Positions 1 to 6,894 of a DNA stretch of 18,049 nucleotides are shown in pieces (within the stretch, counting starts at the first letter, position 1; each line of letters opens with the position of its first letter). The notes under the pieces were generated by a model. That model was given only the letters and a program-made list of their open reading frames with translations, was not told the DNA's origin and did no database searches. The translations under genes and the position numbers were made by a program. The stretch is from Bacteroidales bacterium (GTDB lineage: Bacteria; Bacteroidota; Bacteroidia; Bacteroidales; UBA932). The DNA is taken from NCBI GenBank assembly GCA_017617475.1, contig JAFZWC010000046.1, positions 1 to 18,049 of the forward strand. The letters run 5' to 3'.

Positions 1-504
1 CAGGGCCGCATCCAGACATCGGCCGCATCCGTGGCAGTTTTCCCGGAAGCCGGCGAATTCGACATCGAGCTCAATCCGGCCGATATCCGCAAAGACCTCT
101 TCTGCGCCTCCGGCCCCGGCGGCCAGGGTGTGAACACCACCTACAGCGCCGTCCGCCTCACCCACATCCCTTCCGGAATTGTGGTTCAGTGCCAGGAAGA
201 GCGTTCCCAGCTCAAGAACCTGGACCGCGCCATGGAAGAGCTCCGTACCCGTCTGTACAACATGGAGCACCAGAAATACCTGGACGGCATTGCCGCCAAG
301 CGCAAGACCATGGTGAGCACCGGCGACCGCAGCGCCAAGATCCGCACCTACAACTACCCTCAGGGCCGTGTGACGGACCACCGCATAGGCTGGAGCATGT
401 ACAACCTGCCCGTTTTTATGGACGGCGACATCCAGGAGTGCATCGACCAGCTGCAGATCGCAGAGAACGCCGAACGTCTTAAAGAAGCAGGGGAGGAATC
501 ATAA
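1..504 (+). CDS. prfA: Peptide chain release factor 1 (C-terminal part, 5' end outside window)
   Basis: The frame is open from the first base and ends at TAA 502-504, giving 167 residues that correspond to the C-terminal part of RF1. RF1 recognises UAA and UAG in the ribosomal A site and triggers release of the finished peptide. The sequence opens with [16 protein letters not shown], matching the end of the central domain. The GPGGQGVN segment follows, and its GGQ tripeptide is the universal motif that enters the peptidyl transferase centre. Next come the family blocks [23 protein letters not shown] and [14 protein letters not shown]. The PxT codon-recognition motif that separates RF1 from RF2 lies upstream of the window, so the RF1 call rests on overall similarity. 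A GTG at 31 could look like a start but it lies inside the domain. The stop overlaps the queF start by one base (TAATG), so the two genes are probably co-transcribed. Confidence 0.95.
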   Translation, partial: QGRIQTSAASVAVFPEAGEFDIELNPADIRKDLFCASGPGGQGVNTTYSAVRLTHIPSGIVVQCQEERSQLKNLDRAMEELRTRLYNMEHQKYLDGIAAKRKTMVSTGDRSAKIRTYNYPQGRVTDHRIGWSMYNLPVFMDGDIQECIDQLQIAENAERLKEAGEES

Positions 505-959
505 TGGCACGCAATCCCGAAGACCTCAAAGCCCTGGGCAAGCACACTGCTTACAGCCAGGATTATGCCCCCGAAGTACTGGAAACCTTCGAGAACCAGC
601 ACCCGGACAACGACTATTGGGTGCGTTTCAACTGCCCCGAATTCACCACCCTCTGCCCCATCACGGGCCAGCCGGACTTCGCGGAGATCCGTATCAGCTA
701 CGTTCCGGACAAGAGAATGGTGGAATCCAAATCCCTGAAACTGTATCTGTTCAGCTTCCGCAGCCACGGAGACTTCCACGAAGACTGTGTGAACACCATC
801 ATGAAAGACCTGGTGAAACTCATGGATCCCAAGTATCTGGAGGTTACCGGCTTCTTCACCCCGCGCGGAGGCATTTCCATCTATCCCTATGCCAATTACG
901 GCCGCCCCGGTACAAAATGGGAGCAGCTGGCCTGGGAAAGGCTATCCAAACACGAATAA
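504..959 (+). CDS. queF: NADPH-dependent 7-cyano-7-deazaguanine reductase QueF (short, type I)
   Basis: QueF reduces the nitrile of preQ0 to the amine of preQ1 with NADPH, a cytosolic step in making queuosine for tRNA wobble position 34. The protein has 151 residues, the size of the unimodular YkvM-type enzymes. The expected motifs are present: Cys51 in [14 protein letters not shown] is the residue that forms the thioimide with substrate, with Asp58 nearby. ESKSLKLY (74-81) is the QueF signature for NADPH binding, and [10 protein letters not shown] (85-94) holds the substrate-binding Glu93. The start ATG overlaps the prfA stop and is preceded by GGGGAGG at 490-496, a good Shine-Dalgarno for this phylum. 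Queuosine supports decoding of Asn, Asp, His and Tyr codons, so pairing with a release factor keeps two translation functions together. That functional link is inference. Confidence 0.95.
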   Translation: MARNPEDLKALGKHTAYSQDYAPEVLETFENQHPDNDYWVRFNCPEFTTLCPITGQPDFAEIRISYVPDKRMVESKSLKLYLFSFRSHGDFHEDCVNTIMKDLVKLMDPKYLEVTGFFTPRGGISIYPYANYGRPGTKWEQLAWERLSKHE

Positions 960-960
960 C

Positions 961-991
961 AAAAAACCCGGTCAATCGACCGGGCTTTTTT
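961..991 (+). terminator. Rho-independent terminator, probably bidirectional
   Basis: A perfect 7-bp stem (CCCGGTC 967-973, GACCGGG 978-984) with loop AATC is followed by a T tract at 986-991 and preceded by an A tract at 961-966. It lies immediately after queF and can end transcription from the left. The A tract gives the same structure on the other strand, so it may also end the fabK-fabF-fabZ operon arriving from the right. The fabZ stop codon (990-992) lies within the T tract. Confidence 0.9.
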
Positions 992-1409
992 ATGCCTTTG
1001 GCGCTTCCGCCACCGTTATCTGCGCCTGCGCGCAGCGTTTCCCGGCTACGGACAGCACTGCATCACAGACGTAGAGGCGCCCCATGTGTTCCTTGAGGGT
1101 GCAGGTGGTTTCGCAGGTGTCTCCCGGCTTAACCACGCCCTTAAACTTCACACCGTCCAGACCCCGGTACACCACCAGGTTGTCCTTGAACGCCTCTTTA
1201 TATAACTGGGTAGTACCCTGCGCCATAATCTCCAACAGGATAACCCCGGGTACGATGGGGTTGCCGGGGAAGTGGCCGCGGCAGTAGAAAGGGTCTTCCG
1301 GAATGGTATACCAGGCATGGCCCACGCCGTTTTCATCCACTTCCATGCGGTCTACCAGCAGCATGGGATCCCGATGGGGGAGTATGCCCTTGATTTCTTC
1401 GCGGTCCAT
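990..1409 (-). CDS. fabZ: 3-hydroxyacyl-[acyl-carrier-protein] dehydratase, FabZ type
   Basis: This hot-dog fold enzyme dehydrates 3-hydroxyacyl-ACP to trans-2-enoyl-ACP in type II fatty acid synthesis. The protein has 139 residues. It begins MDREEIKGILPHRDPMLLVDR, a typical FabZ opening (LPHRxPxLLVDR). It carries the active-site segment RGHFPGNPIVPGVILLEIMAQ, with catalytic His46 and Glu60. I chose the ATG at 1407-1409 because it overlaps the fabF stop by one base (TAATG) and the family N-terminus begins here. The same frame is open for 40 more codons upstream, but that stretch reads as an antisense-like arginine and histidine-rich sequence lying inside fabF. Many Bacteroidota carry a second FabZ domain fused to LpxC for lipid A; this stand-alone copy sits with elongation genes and so probably serves fatty acid elongation. 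Confidence 0.93.
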   Translation of the reverse strand: MDREEIKGILPHRDPMLLVDRMEVDENGVGHAWYTIPEDPFYCRGHFPGNPIVPGVILLEIMAQGTTQLYKEAFKDNLVVYRGLDGVKFKGVVKPGDTCETTCTLKEHMGRLYVCDAVLSVAGKRCAQAQITVAEAPKA

Positions 1410-2665
1410 TATCCTTTGTAAGGTCTGAAGGCTATGCAGGCATTGTGTCCGCCGAAGCCGAAGGAGTCGGAGATGCCGATGGTAAGGTCGGTCTTGACGG
1501 CTACGTTGGGGGTGTAGTCCAGGTCGCATTCCGGGTCGGGGCAGTCCAGGTTGATGGTAGGCGGGCAGATGCCTTCGCGCAGGGCCAGGATGGTGGCCAC
1601 AGCTTCGGCCGCTCCGGCTGCTCCAAACATGTGGCCGGTCATGGATTTGGTAGAGGAGATATGGGCCTTGTAGGCGAAGTCGCCCATGGCTACTTTGTAA
1701 GCCAGCGTTTCGGCTATGTCGTTGAGCTTGGTGCCCGTACCGTGCGCGTTAATGTAGAGGTTGTCCTTGGACGGGTCGAAACCGGCTTCCTGCAGGGCGT
1801 CCTTGATGGACTGGGCCTGGGTGCTGGCATCCGGGCGCGGGGCGGTGGCGTGGTAGGCGTCGCAGGTGTTGCCGTAGCCTACGATTTCACCAAAAATGGT
1901 AGCACCTCTCTCCAGGGCGTGATCCAGGGATTCCAGTACCAGGACGGCGGCGCCGTCACCCATCACAAAGCCCTGACGGTTCAGGTTGAACGGGAGGGAG
2001 GCGTATTTGGGATCCGTGGCGCGGGTAAGGGCCTTGGCATTGAAGAAGCCGGCAACGCCGATGGGAATGGAGGCGTGCTCGGCTCCGCCGGCGATGATGG
2101 CGTCGGCATAGCCGTGACGGATGGCGCGGAAGGCTTCGCCGATGCAGTGGGACGAAGTGGCGCAGGCGGTTACAATGTCCAGGCACGGGCCCTTGGCCTG
2201 GTGCTTGATGGCAATGTGACCGGCGGCTATGTTGGAGATCATGGTGGCAATAAACAGCGGTGAAATCCACTGGCCTGTAGGATCTTCAATCATTTTCTTG
2301 GTTTCGCGGAACTGTACTTCGAAGCCGCCGATGCCGGAGCCCACGTACACGCCCAGGCGGAAAGGGTCAATATTGGCGCCTTCCCCCTCCGAAACCAGAC
2401 CGGCCTGCTTCATGGCCTGCCAGGCGGCGGCCATGCCATACAGGGTGAAGTTGTCCTGTTTGCGGATGAAGGGTTTGTCCATCCCGAACTGCTCGGCATC
2501 AAAATCCTGCACTTTTCCGGCAAAGGTGACGGGCATATCCTTGAAAGCCTCCACGTAATTAATACCGCAGACGCCGTTAATCAGGTTGTTCCAGAAGGTC
2601 TGGACATCATTCCCCAAGCAGGAAATAACGCCCATGCCGGTTACCACTACTCGTTTTGATTCCAT
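1409..2665 (-). CDS. fabF: 3-oxoacyl-[acyl-carrier-protein] synthase II (KAS II)
   Basis: FabF condenses malonyl-ACP with acyl-ACP in the elongation step of fatty acid synthesis. The protein has 418 residues, close to the usual 410-420, and is colinear from MESKRVVVTGMGVISCLGND to the GFGGHNACIAFR ending. The Cys-His-His triad is visible: Cys168 in VTACATSSH, His308 in NAHGTGT and His345 in SMTGHMFGAAGA, with the conserved Lys340 just before it. The start at 2663-2665 has no clear Shine-Dalgarno, and the leader is A/T-rich as is usual in this phylum. It lies 45 bp after the fabK stop, with a REP-like palindrome in the gap, and overlaps fabZ by one base. A role in a specialised aryl-polyene or polyketide pathway seems unlikely because the neighbours are elongation genes. 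Confidence 0.95.
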   Translation of the reverse strand: MESKRVVVTGMGVISCLGNDVQTFWNNLINGVCGINYVEAFKDMPVTFAGKVQDFDAEQFGMDKPFIRKQDNFTLYGMAAAWQAMKQAGLVSEGEGANIDPFRLGVYVGSGIGGFEVQFRETKKMIEDPTGQWISPLFIATMISNIAAGHIAIKHQAKGPCLDIVTACATSSHCIGEAFRAIRHGYADAIIAGGAEHASIPIGVAGFFNAKALTRATDPKYASLPFNLNRQGFVMGDGAAVLVLESLDHALERGATIFGEIVGYGNTCDAYHATAPRPDASTQAQSIKDALQEAGFDPSKDNLYINAHGTGTKLNDIAETLAYKVAMGDFAYKAHISSTKSMTGHMFGAAGAAEAVATILALREGICPPTINLDCPDPECDLDYTPNVAVKTDLTIGISDSFGFGGHNACIAFRPYKG

Positions 2666-2689
2666 ATATTACAATACTCTAAATATCAA

Positions 2690-2725
2690 ATAACAGATTC
2701 TTCGCTGCGCTCAGAATGACAATTG
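2690..2725 (-). repeat. REP-like palindromic element overlapping the fabK stop codon
   Basis: On the minus strand the sequence contains TTGTCATTCTGAGC followed by GCAGCGAAGAATCTG. It is an imperfect palindrome: ATTCT (2697-2701) pairs with AGAAT (2713-2717) around a small GC stem with loop TGC. The form TGTCATTCTGAGCGnAGCGAAGAATCT is one I recognise as a recurrent intergenic repeat in many bacterial genomes. Here it starts inside fabK and supplies the last residues (about LSF) and the TGA stop at 2711-2713. The core TGAGCGCAGCGAA (2701-2713, minus strand) recurs with one change inside folP at 7852-7864. The hairpin spans the fabK stop and precedes fabF, so it may affect mRNA stability or expression between the two genes. 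Confidence 0.65.
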
Positions 2726-3649
2726 GCGTGCTAAAAGCCTTTCTGCTCCTCCAATTATGTCTTCCACTATGGCGGCGGCGGGTTCGGTTTTCTTGATGAG
2801 TCCGGCCACTTCGCCGGCCAGGAAACTGCCGCCCGCGAGGTCTCCGTCAAAGACGGCCTTGCGGAGGGAGCCTGTGCCGAAGGCGCGGATTTCATCGGCC
2901 GATATGTTAGGGTCGGCCTCCATTTTGGCAAACTGCTTGGTGAAGGGGGTCTTGAGGCTGCGCACGGCGTCACCCAGACTCTTTCCCGTGACCATAGTGC
3001 CGATGTCGGAGGCTTTGATGAGCCTTTCTTTGTACACAGGGTGCACGCGGCATTCGTCGGCCGACAGGAAGCGCGTTCCCACCTGAACGCCGCAGGCGCC
3101 CAGCATGAAGGCTGCCGCCGCGCCGCGTCCGTCAAAGATGCCGCCGGCTGCCAGCACGGGGATGCTTACGGCATCCACCACCTGGGGCACCAGGGCCATG
3201 GTATGGATGTCTCCCACATGGCCTCCGGACTCGGCGCCCTCGGCTATGACGGCGGTGGCGCCCAGTTCCTGCATCTTGATGGCATAGGCAACCGAGGCTA
3301 CTACGGGAATGACCTTGATACCGGCCGCTTTCCAAGCTTCCATGTAAGGGGCGGGGCTGCCGGCACCGGTGGTCACGATGCCCACGCCTTCCTCTACCAC
3401 CAGGGCGGCTATGTCGGCCGCATTGGGGGCGGCCAGCATGATGTTTACGCCGAAGGGTTTGTCTGTGAGCTGGCGGGCTTTGCGGATTTCTTCCCGCACG
3501 GCTTCGGTTCCGGCGTTGATGGAAGAAATGAGGCCCAGGCCGCCCGCATTGGAAACGGCAGCCGCCAGGCGGGCGTCGGCAATCCATGCCATGCCTCCCT
3601 GGAAAATGGGTTTTTCAATGCCCAATATTTGCGTAATGGCCGTTTTCAT
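2711..3649 (-). CDS. fabK: Enoyl-[acyl-carrier-protein] reductase II, FMN-dependent (FabK)
   Basis: FabK reduces trans-2-enoyl-ACP using FMN and NAD(P)H, the last step of each elongation cycle, and replaces FabI in some bacteria. The protein has 312 residues and a TIM-barrel nitronate monooxygenase-like fold. Visible features are FQGGMAWIADARLAAAVSNAGGLG near the N-terminus (FMN binding), VNIMLAAPNA (69-77), VTTGAGSP, the ESGGHVG motif with the catalytic-type His144, and AGGIFDGRGAAAAFMLGA with GVQVGTRFL (phosphate binding). Nitronate monooxygenase is the main alternative, but the FabK-type ESGGH and TRFLSADECRVHP blocks and the adjacent fabF and fabZ favour FabK. The start ATG (3647-3649) lies just downstream of a good Bacteroidota promoter. 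The final residues and stop codon come from a REP-like repeat, so the C-terminus has probably been altered slightly. Confidence 0.92.
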   Translation of the reverse strand: MKTAITQILGIEKPIFQGGMAWIADARLAAAVSNAGGLGLISSINAGTEAVREEIRKARQLTDKPFGVNIMLAAPNAADIAALVVEEGVGIVTTGAGSPAPYMEAWKAAGIKVIPVVASVAYAIKMQELGATAVIAEGAESGGHVGDIHTMALVPQVVDAVSIPVLAAGGIFDGRGAAAAFMLGACGVQVGTRFLSADECRVHPVYKERLIKASDIGTMVTGKSLGDAVRSLKTPFTKQFAKMEADPNISADEIRAFGTGSLRKAVFDGDLAGGSFLAGEVAGLIKKTEPAAAIVEDIIGGAERLLARQLSF

Positions 3650-3658
3650 ACAAGTTTA

Positions 3659-3690
3659 CAAAGATAGTGAAATTAGGGAACATTACCAAA
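3659..3690 (-). promoter_or_regulatory. Promoter of fabK-fabF-fabZ (Bacteroidota -33/-7 type)
   Basis: On the minus strand the -7 box TATCTTTG (plus positions 3659-3666) matches the TAnnTTTG consensus of the primary Bacteroidota sigma factor. A TTTG at 3687-3690 lies 20 bp upstream, a suitable -33 element. The box ends only 9 nt before the fabK ATG, which implies a very short leader of about 6 nt. Confidence 0.75.
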
Positions 3691-3738
3691 GGAGAGTGGG
3701 TTCGGGACAACAATGCTTATTATTCATACGATTTTTGT

Positions 3739-3746
3739 TATCTTTG
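3739..3746 (+). promoter_or_regulatory. -7 promoter box of the murQ operon
   Basis: A perfect TATCTTTG (consensus TAnnTTTG) lies 20 nt before the murQ ATG, giving a predicted leader of roughly 15-17 nt. No convincing TTTG-type -33 element is visible at 19-20 bp upstream, where the sequence is A/T-rich. It fires divergently from the fabK promoter, with 72 bp between the two -7 boxes. Confidence 0.7.
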
Positions 3747-3766
3747 TAGACTATTAATACTTAACC

Positions 3767-4576
3767 ATGAGAACAACAGAACAAAGTTCTAATTACGAAC
3801 ATCTGGACTTCATGACCACCCGGGAAATCCTGGAAGGAATCAATGAAGAAGACCGCCGTGTTCCGGTGGCCGTTGCCGAAGCCATTCCTGCTATTGAGAA
3901 GCTTGTTGACGGAATCGTGGAACGCGTCCCCAAGGGCGGCCGCGTATTTTATACCGGTGCCGGTACCTCGGGCCGTCTGGGCATCGTGGACGCCTCCGAA
4001 ATCCCGCCCACCTATGGCGTGCTGGACACCTTCATCGGCATCATGGCCGGTGGTGACGGTGCCATCCGCAATGCCGTGGAAGGCGCAGAAGACAATGCCG
4101 AACAAGGCTGGCTGGATCTCCAGCAGTTCAATCTGACCCCCAACGACGTATTGGTGGGCATTACCGCTTCCGGCGGCGCTCCCTACGTGGTGGGTGCCAT
4201 CCAGAAGGCACGCGAGTTCGGCATGCTCACCGGCGCCATCACCAACAACGAAGGCAGCGCCGTGGCCCAGGCCGCAGAGATTGCCATGGTGGCCAAGGTG
4301 GGTCCCGAGTTCGTGACGGGCTCTACCCGTATGAAATCCGGTACGTCGGCCAAGCTTATCCTGAATATGATTTCCACCGCCAGCATGATCCGTCTGGGCC
4401 ATGTGAAGGGCAACAAGATGGTGGACATGCAGCTCACCAACAAGAAGCTGGTGGACCGTGGCACGCGCATGATTATGGAAGGCACAGGCATCACGGATTA
4501 CGAAGAGGCCAAGCGCATGCTCCTGCAGTATGGCCAGGTGCGCGCCGCCGTAGACGCCTACCTCAAACAGAAATAA
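3767..4576 (+). CDS. murQ: N-acetylmuramic acid 6-phosphate etherase
   Basis: MurQ cleaves the D-lactyl ether of MurNAc 6-phosphate to give GlcNAc 6-phosphate and lactate, a cytosolic step in peptidoglycan recycling. The protein has 269 residues with one SIS domain, slightly shorter than the E. coli enzyme (about 298). The diagnostic segments are FYTGAGTSGRLGIVDASEIPPT (61-82), EGAEDN with Glu108, ITASGGAPYVVGAI, GPEFVTGSTRMKSGTSAK and LGHVKGNKMVDMQLTNKKL. Glu78 in DASE and Glu108 correspond to the two acid-base glutamates described for the E. coli enzyme. The eukaryotic glucokinase regulator GCKR shares the fold but is not expected here. It is the first gene of a tight five-gene operon with a strong -7 box upstream, and the start ATG at 3767 fits the conserved length. 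No transporter or MurNAc kinase gene lies nearby. Confidence 0.94.
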   Translation: MRTTEQSSNYEHLDFMTTREILEGINEEDRRVPVAVAEAIPAIEKLVDGIVERVPKGGRVFYTGAGTSGRLGIVDASEIPPTYGVLDTFIGIMAGGDGAIRNAVEGAEDNAEQGWLDLQQFNLTPNDVLVGITASGGAPYVVGAIQKAREFGMLTGAITNNEGSAVAQAAEIAMVAKVGPEFVTGSTRMKSGTSAKLILNMISTASMIRLGHVKGNKMVDMQLTNKKLVDRGTRMIMEGTGITDYEEAKRMLLQYGQVRAAVDAYLKQK

Positions 4577-4580
4577 ACCT

Positions 4581-5018
4581 ATGTGGCAAAGAATCCAAAC
4601 CCTGTATCTGCTCATCTCTGCCGGTCTTACGGCAGCCCTGTGCTTCGGCACCGCCTATAAGGTGGTTGCGCTGGAAGGGCTGCAGGCTGTGAGTTACTGG
4701 CAGCTGGAGAGCCCTTACTTCGGCATTTTGCTGGGCATCGTGGCCTTCCTTATAGTGCTGGCCCTGGTGGTGTACAAGTCCCGCATCCTGCAGATGCGAC
4801 TGGCGGTACTTTCCGGCATCATAGCCCTGGGCATGCAGCTGTGGCTGGCCTATATGTATTTCACCCTGGAAGGCCCTGTCTTCCGCTGGACGGCCATTTT
4901 CCCGCTGCTCATCTGCCTGTCCAACCTGCTGGCCGCCAGAGGCGATTTCCAGGACCAGCTCATGGTGGAAAGCGCCTACAGGGTAAGGGAGAGAAGAAAA
5001 CACAACAAAAGGAAATAA
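4581..5018 (+). CDS. DUF4293 family four-helix membrane protein
   Basis: The protein has 145 residues and starts MWQRIQTLYLLISAGL, the typical opening of the Bacteroidota-restricted DUF4293 family (xIQRIQTLYLL). Four hydrophobic segments are visible at about 7-24, 47-64, 73-94 and 103-117. A charged tail ends RVRERRKHNKRK, which suggests a cytoplasmic C-terminus by the positive-inside rule. No catalytic motif is visible and the function of the family is unknown to me. It lies 4 nt after murQ and 7 nt before the nucleotidyltransferase, so it is almost certainly co-transcribed with them. Any role in envelope or cell-wall metabolism is inference from position only. Confidence 0.85.
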   Translation: MWQRIQTLYLLISAGLTAALCFGTAYKVVALEGLQAVSYWQLESPYFGILLGIVAFLIVLALVVYKSRILQMRLAVLSGIIALGMQLWLAYMYFTLEGPVFRWTAIFPLLICLSNLLAARGDFQDQLMVESAYRVRERRKHNKRK

Positions 5019-5025
5019 CACAATC

Positions 5026-5958
5026 ATGAAACCCACATTACTCGTACTCGCTGCCGGTATGGGCAGCCGTTATGGCGGTCTCAAACAGATGGACGGCCTG
5101 GGCCCCCACGGGGAAACCATCATCGACTATTCCATCCACGACGCCGTAGAGGCCGGTTTCGGCAAAGTCGTCTACATTGTGCGTGAATCCTTCAAAGCCC
5201 AGATGGAAGAGGCTGTGAAGCAGAAATACAACGGGGTTAAAACCGTGGACGGAGAACCCCTGGAGTTCGTTTTCGTAACCCAGGAACTCACCAAGATTCC
5301 CGCCCGCTTCACCGTGCCGGAAACCCGCGTCAAGCCCTGGGGCACCGCTCATGCCGTGATGATGGCGGCCGATGTCATCCGGGAACCCTTCGCTGTCATC
5401 AACGGAGACGATTTCTACGGCAAGGACTCGTTCAAGATTCTGGGCGACTGGTGCCGTGCGCATGCCAACACCAAGGGCCAGTACTGCATCGTGGGCTTCG
5501 AGTTGGAGAACACCCTGAGCGAGAACGGCAGCGTGTCCCGCGGCATCTGCTCTTACGACGCCAAAGGCAACCTCATCGACGTGGTAGAACATCTGGACAT
5601 TGCCAAGGAGGCCGACGGAAAGGTCTACGGCAACAACTCCGTAAATGGGGAGACGCATGTGGAACTGGCAGCCAAGGCGCTGTGCTCCATGAACATGTGG
5701 GGCTTTACCCCGGATTATTTTGCCAAGAGTGCCGCTCTGTTCGAGGACTTCCTGGACAAGAACATCAACGAGCCCAAGAAGGAATTCTACATCCCCTACG
5801 TGGTGGATCAGATTGTTAAGAAAGGCGAAGGTAGCTGCGAGGTGCTCTCCACTCCGTCCCGCTGGTTCGGCGTCACTTATAAGGAAGACCGTCCCGGCGT
5901 GGTGGCCAAGTTCGCCGAACTGGTAGAAAAAGGTATTTATCCCAGCCCCCTGTATTGA
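5026..5958 (+). CDS. NTP-transferase family sugar-phosphate nucleotidyltransferase
   Basis: The protein has 310 residues with a GT-A/Rossmann nucleotidyltransferase fold. The N-terminus LLVLAAGMGSRYGGLKQMDG is the nucleotide-binding signature, a variant of the G-x-G-x-R loop. LGPHGETIIDYSI and the metal-binding-type INGDDFYG (near residue 127) follow, and the sequence stays similar to this family through MWGFTPDYF and the C-terminal end. Such enzymes transfer NMP from an NTP to a sugar 1-phosphate. The sugar cannot be read from the sequence. It is longer than MurNAc-1-phosphate uridylyltransferase MurU and lacks a neighbouring AmgK-type kinase, so a MurNAc recycling role beside murQ is only a hypothesis. 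The ATG at 5026 lies 7 nt after the preceding stop and the downstream gene begins 1 nt after this stop. Confidence 0.85.
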   Translation: MKPTLLVLAAGMGSRYGGLKQMDGLGPHGETIIDYSIHDAVEAGFGKVVYIVRESFKAQMEEAVKQKYNGVKTVDGEPLEFVFVTQELTKIPARFTVPETRVKPWGTAHAVMMAADVIREPFAVINGDDFYGKDSFKILGDWCRAHANTKGQYCIVGFELENTLSENGSVSRGICSYDAKGNLIDVVEHLDIAKEADGKVYGNNSVNGETHVELAAKALCSMNMWGFTPDYFAKSAALFEDFLDKNINEPKKEFYIPYVVDQIVKKGEGSCEVLSTPSRWFGVTYKEDRPGVVAKFAELVEKGIYPSPLY

Positions 5959-5959
5959 G

Positions 5960-6892
5960 ATGCCTCCCGTATTCCGAAAAGCCCGTAAGGTCAACAATTA
6001 CGACCTTTATGCCAACCACGCCTGGTATCTTCCCGGCGTTAAGGGCATGTTCGTCCTGCTGGGCCTGTTCCTGGCCGGCAGCCTGCTCGGAGCCCTGCTC
6101 ATAGCAATCTTCGGCCTGTTTACCCCCGCCGAGGTTCTGGAGAAGTACAGCATGGTGGTCATGTACCCGCTGTCCTTCCTTCCGCCCATGGTCTATGCCG
6201 CCAATCAAAGCCAGCGCAACAGCCTCTTCGAGACGGGATACAAACTCAACAACGCCCACTTCGGCCCGTTCAAGGTGTGGCAGATAGTGCTCATCACCAT
6301 CGTGCTCACCTATAGCTTCATGATGGCCTTCGACTATCCCAACTACCTCAATTACAAGGTTACTACGCAGAACGGCTTCATGAAGCAGTTCTACGACCTT
6401 ATGGTTGAGGCATTGTCCAAGATGACGGAAGGTCCCTTGTGGAGTTCGTTCCTGGTGACGGCCATTTTCGCTCCCGTGTTTGAAGAGTGGCTGTGCCGCG
6501 GTATGGTGCTCAGAGGTCTGCTCACCAAGATGAAGCCCGTATGGGCCATCGTCATCAGCGCCCTGTTCTTCGCCCTCATCCATCTGAATCCCTGGCAGGC
6601 CCTCAACGCCTTTGCCATCGGCCTGGTGATGGGCTTTGTGTATTACAAGACAGGTTCCCTCTGGCTCACCATGCTCATTCACTTTGTGAATAACGGCACG
6701 TCGGTGGTTCTGGCACAGATCCCTTCCCTGGAAGAGACCGAGTATTGGATTGACATCATTCCCGCCGGCACCTATGCCGTCCTGAGCGTGGTGGGTGTCA
6801 TTGCCCTTGTGGCTTGCCTGTGGGCCTTCAGCCGCATTCCTGTGGAACGGAAAGAGGGTAATATCGATCCCGTAACTTTGGAAGTGGAGTAA
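5960..6892 (+). CDS. CPBP family intramembrane metalloprotease (CAAX protease/Abi-like)
   Basis: The protein has 310 residues with several membrane segments (about 29-55, 68-80, 111-129, 175-215, 219-245 and 266-285). It carries all three motifs of the CPBP (ABI/Rce1-like) glutamic intramembrane protease family: EEWLCRG (Glu175, Glu176, Arg180), FALIH (Phe204, His208) and HFVNN (His241, Asn245). These polar residues form the catalytic site within the membrane in Rce1-type enzymes. The substrate is not predictable. Related proteins process prenylated proteins in eukaryotes, while in bacteria they have been linked to bacteriocin immunity and other roles. The start ATG is 1 nt after the previous stop and the stop is 2 nt before the DivIC-like gene, so it belongs to the murQ operon. 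Confidence 0.9.
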   Translation: MPPVFRKARKVNNYDLYANHAWYLPGVKGMFVLLGLFLAGSLLGALLIAIFGLFTPAEVLEKYSMVVMYPLSFLPPMVYAANQSQRNSLFETGYKLNNAHFGPFKVWQIVLITIVLTYSFMMAFDYPNYLNYKVTTQNGFMKQFYDLMVEALSKMTEGPLWSSFLVTAIFAPVFEEWLCRGMVLRGLLTKMKPVWAIVISALFFALIHLNPWQALNAFAIGLVMGFVYYKTGSLWLTMLIHFVNNGTSVVLAQIPSLEETEYWIDIIPAGTYAVLSVVGVIALVACLWAFSRIPVERKEGNIDPVTLEVE

Positions 6893-6894
6893 GC

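Noticed and set aside
1410..1529. Upstream extension of fabZ by 40 codons
   Set aside because: The extension lies inside fabF, is Arg/His/Leu-rich without FabZ similarity, and the inner ATG overlaps the fabF stop in the usual TAATG coupling.
3761..4651. Open frame of 296 codons antisense to murQ
   Set aside because: MurQ is strongly supported by family motifs; the antisense frame is rich in His and Gly with no domain.
5038..5997. Open frame of 319 codons antisense to the nucleotidyltransferase
   Set aside because: It overlaps a clear enzyme gene entirely and shows no family signature, so it is a codon-bias shadow.
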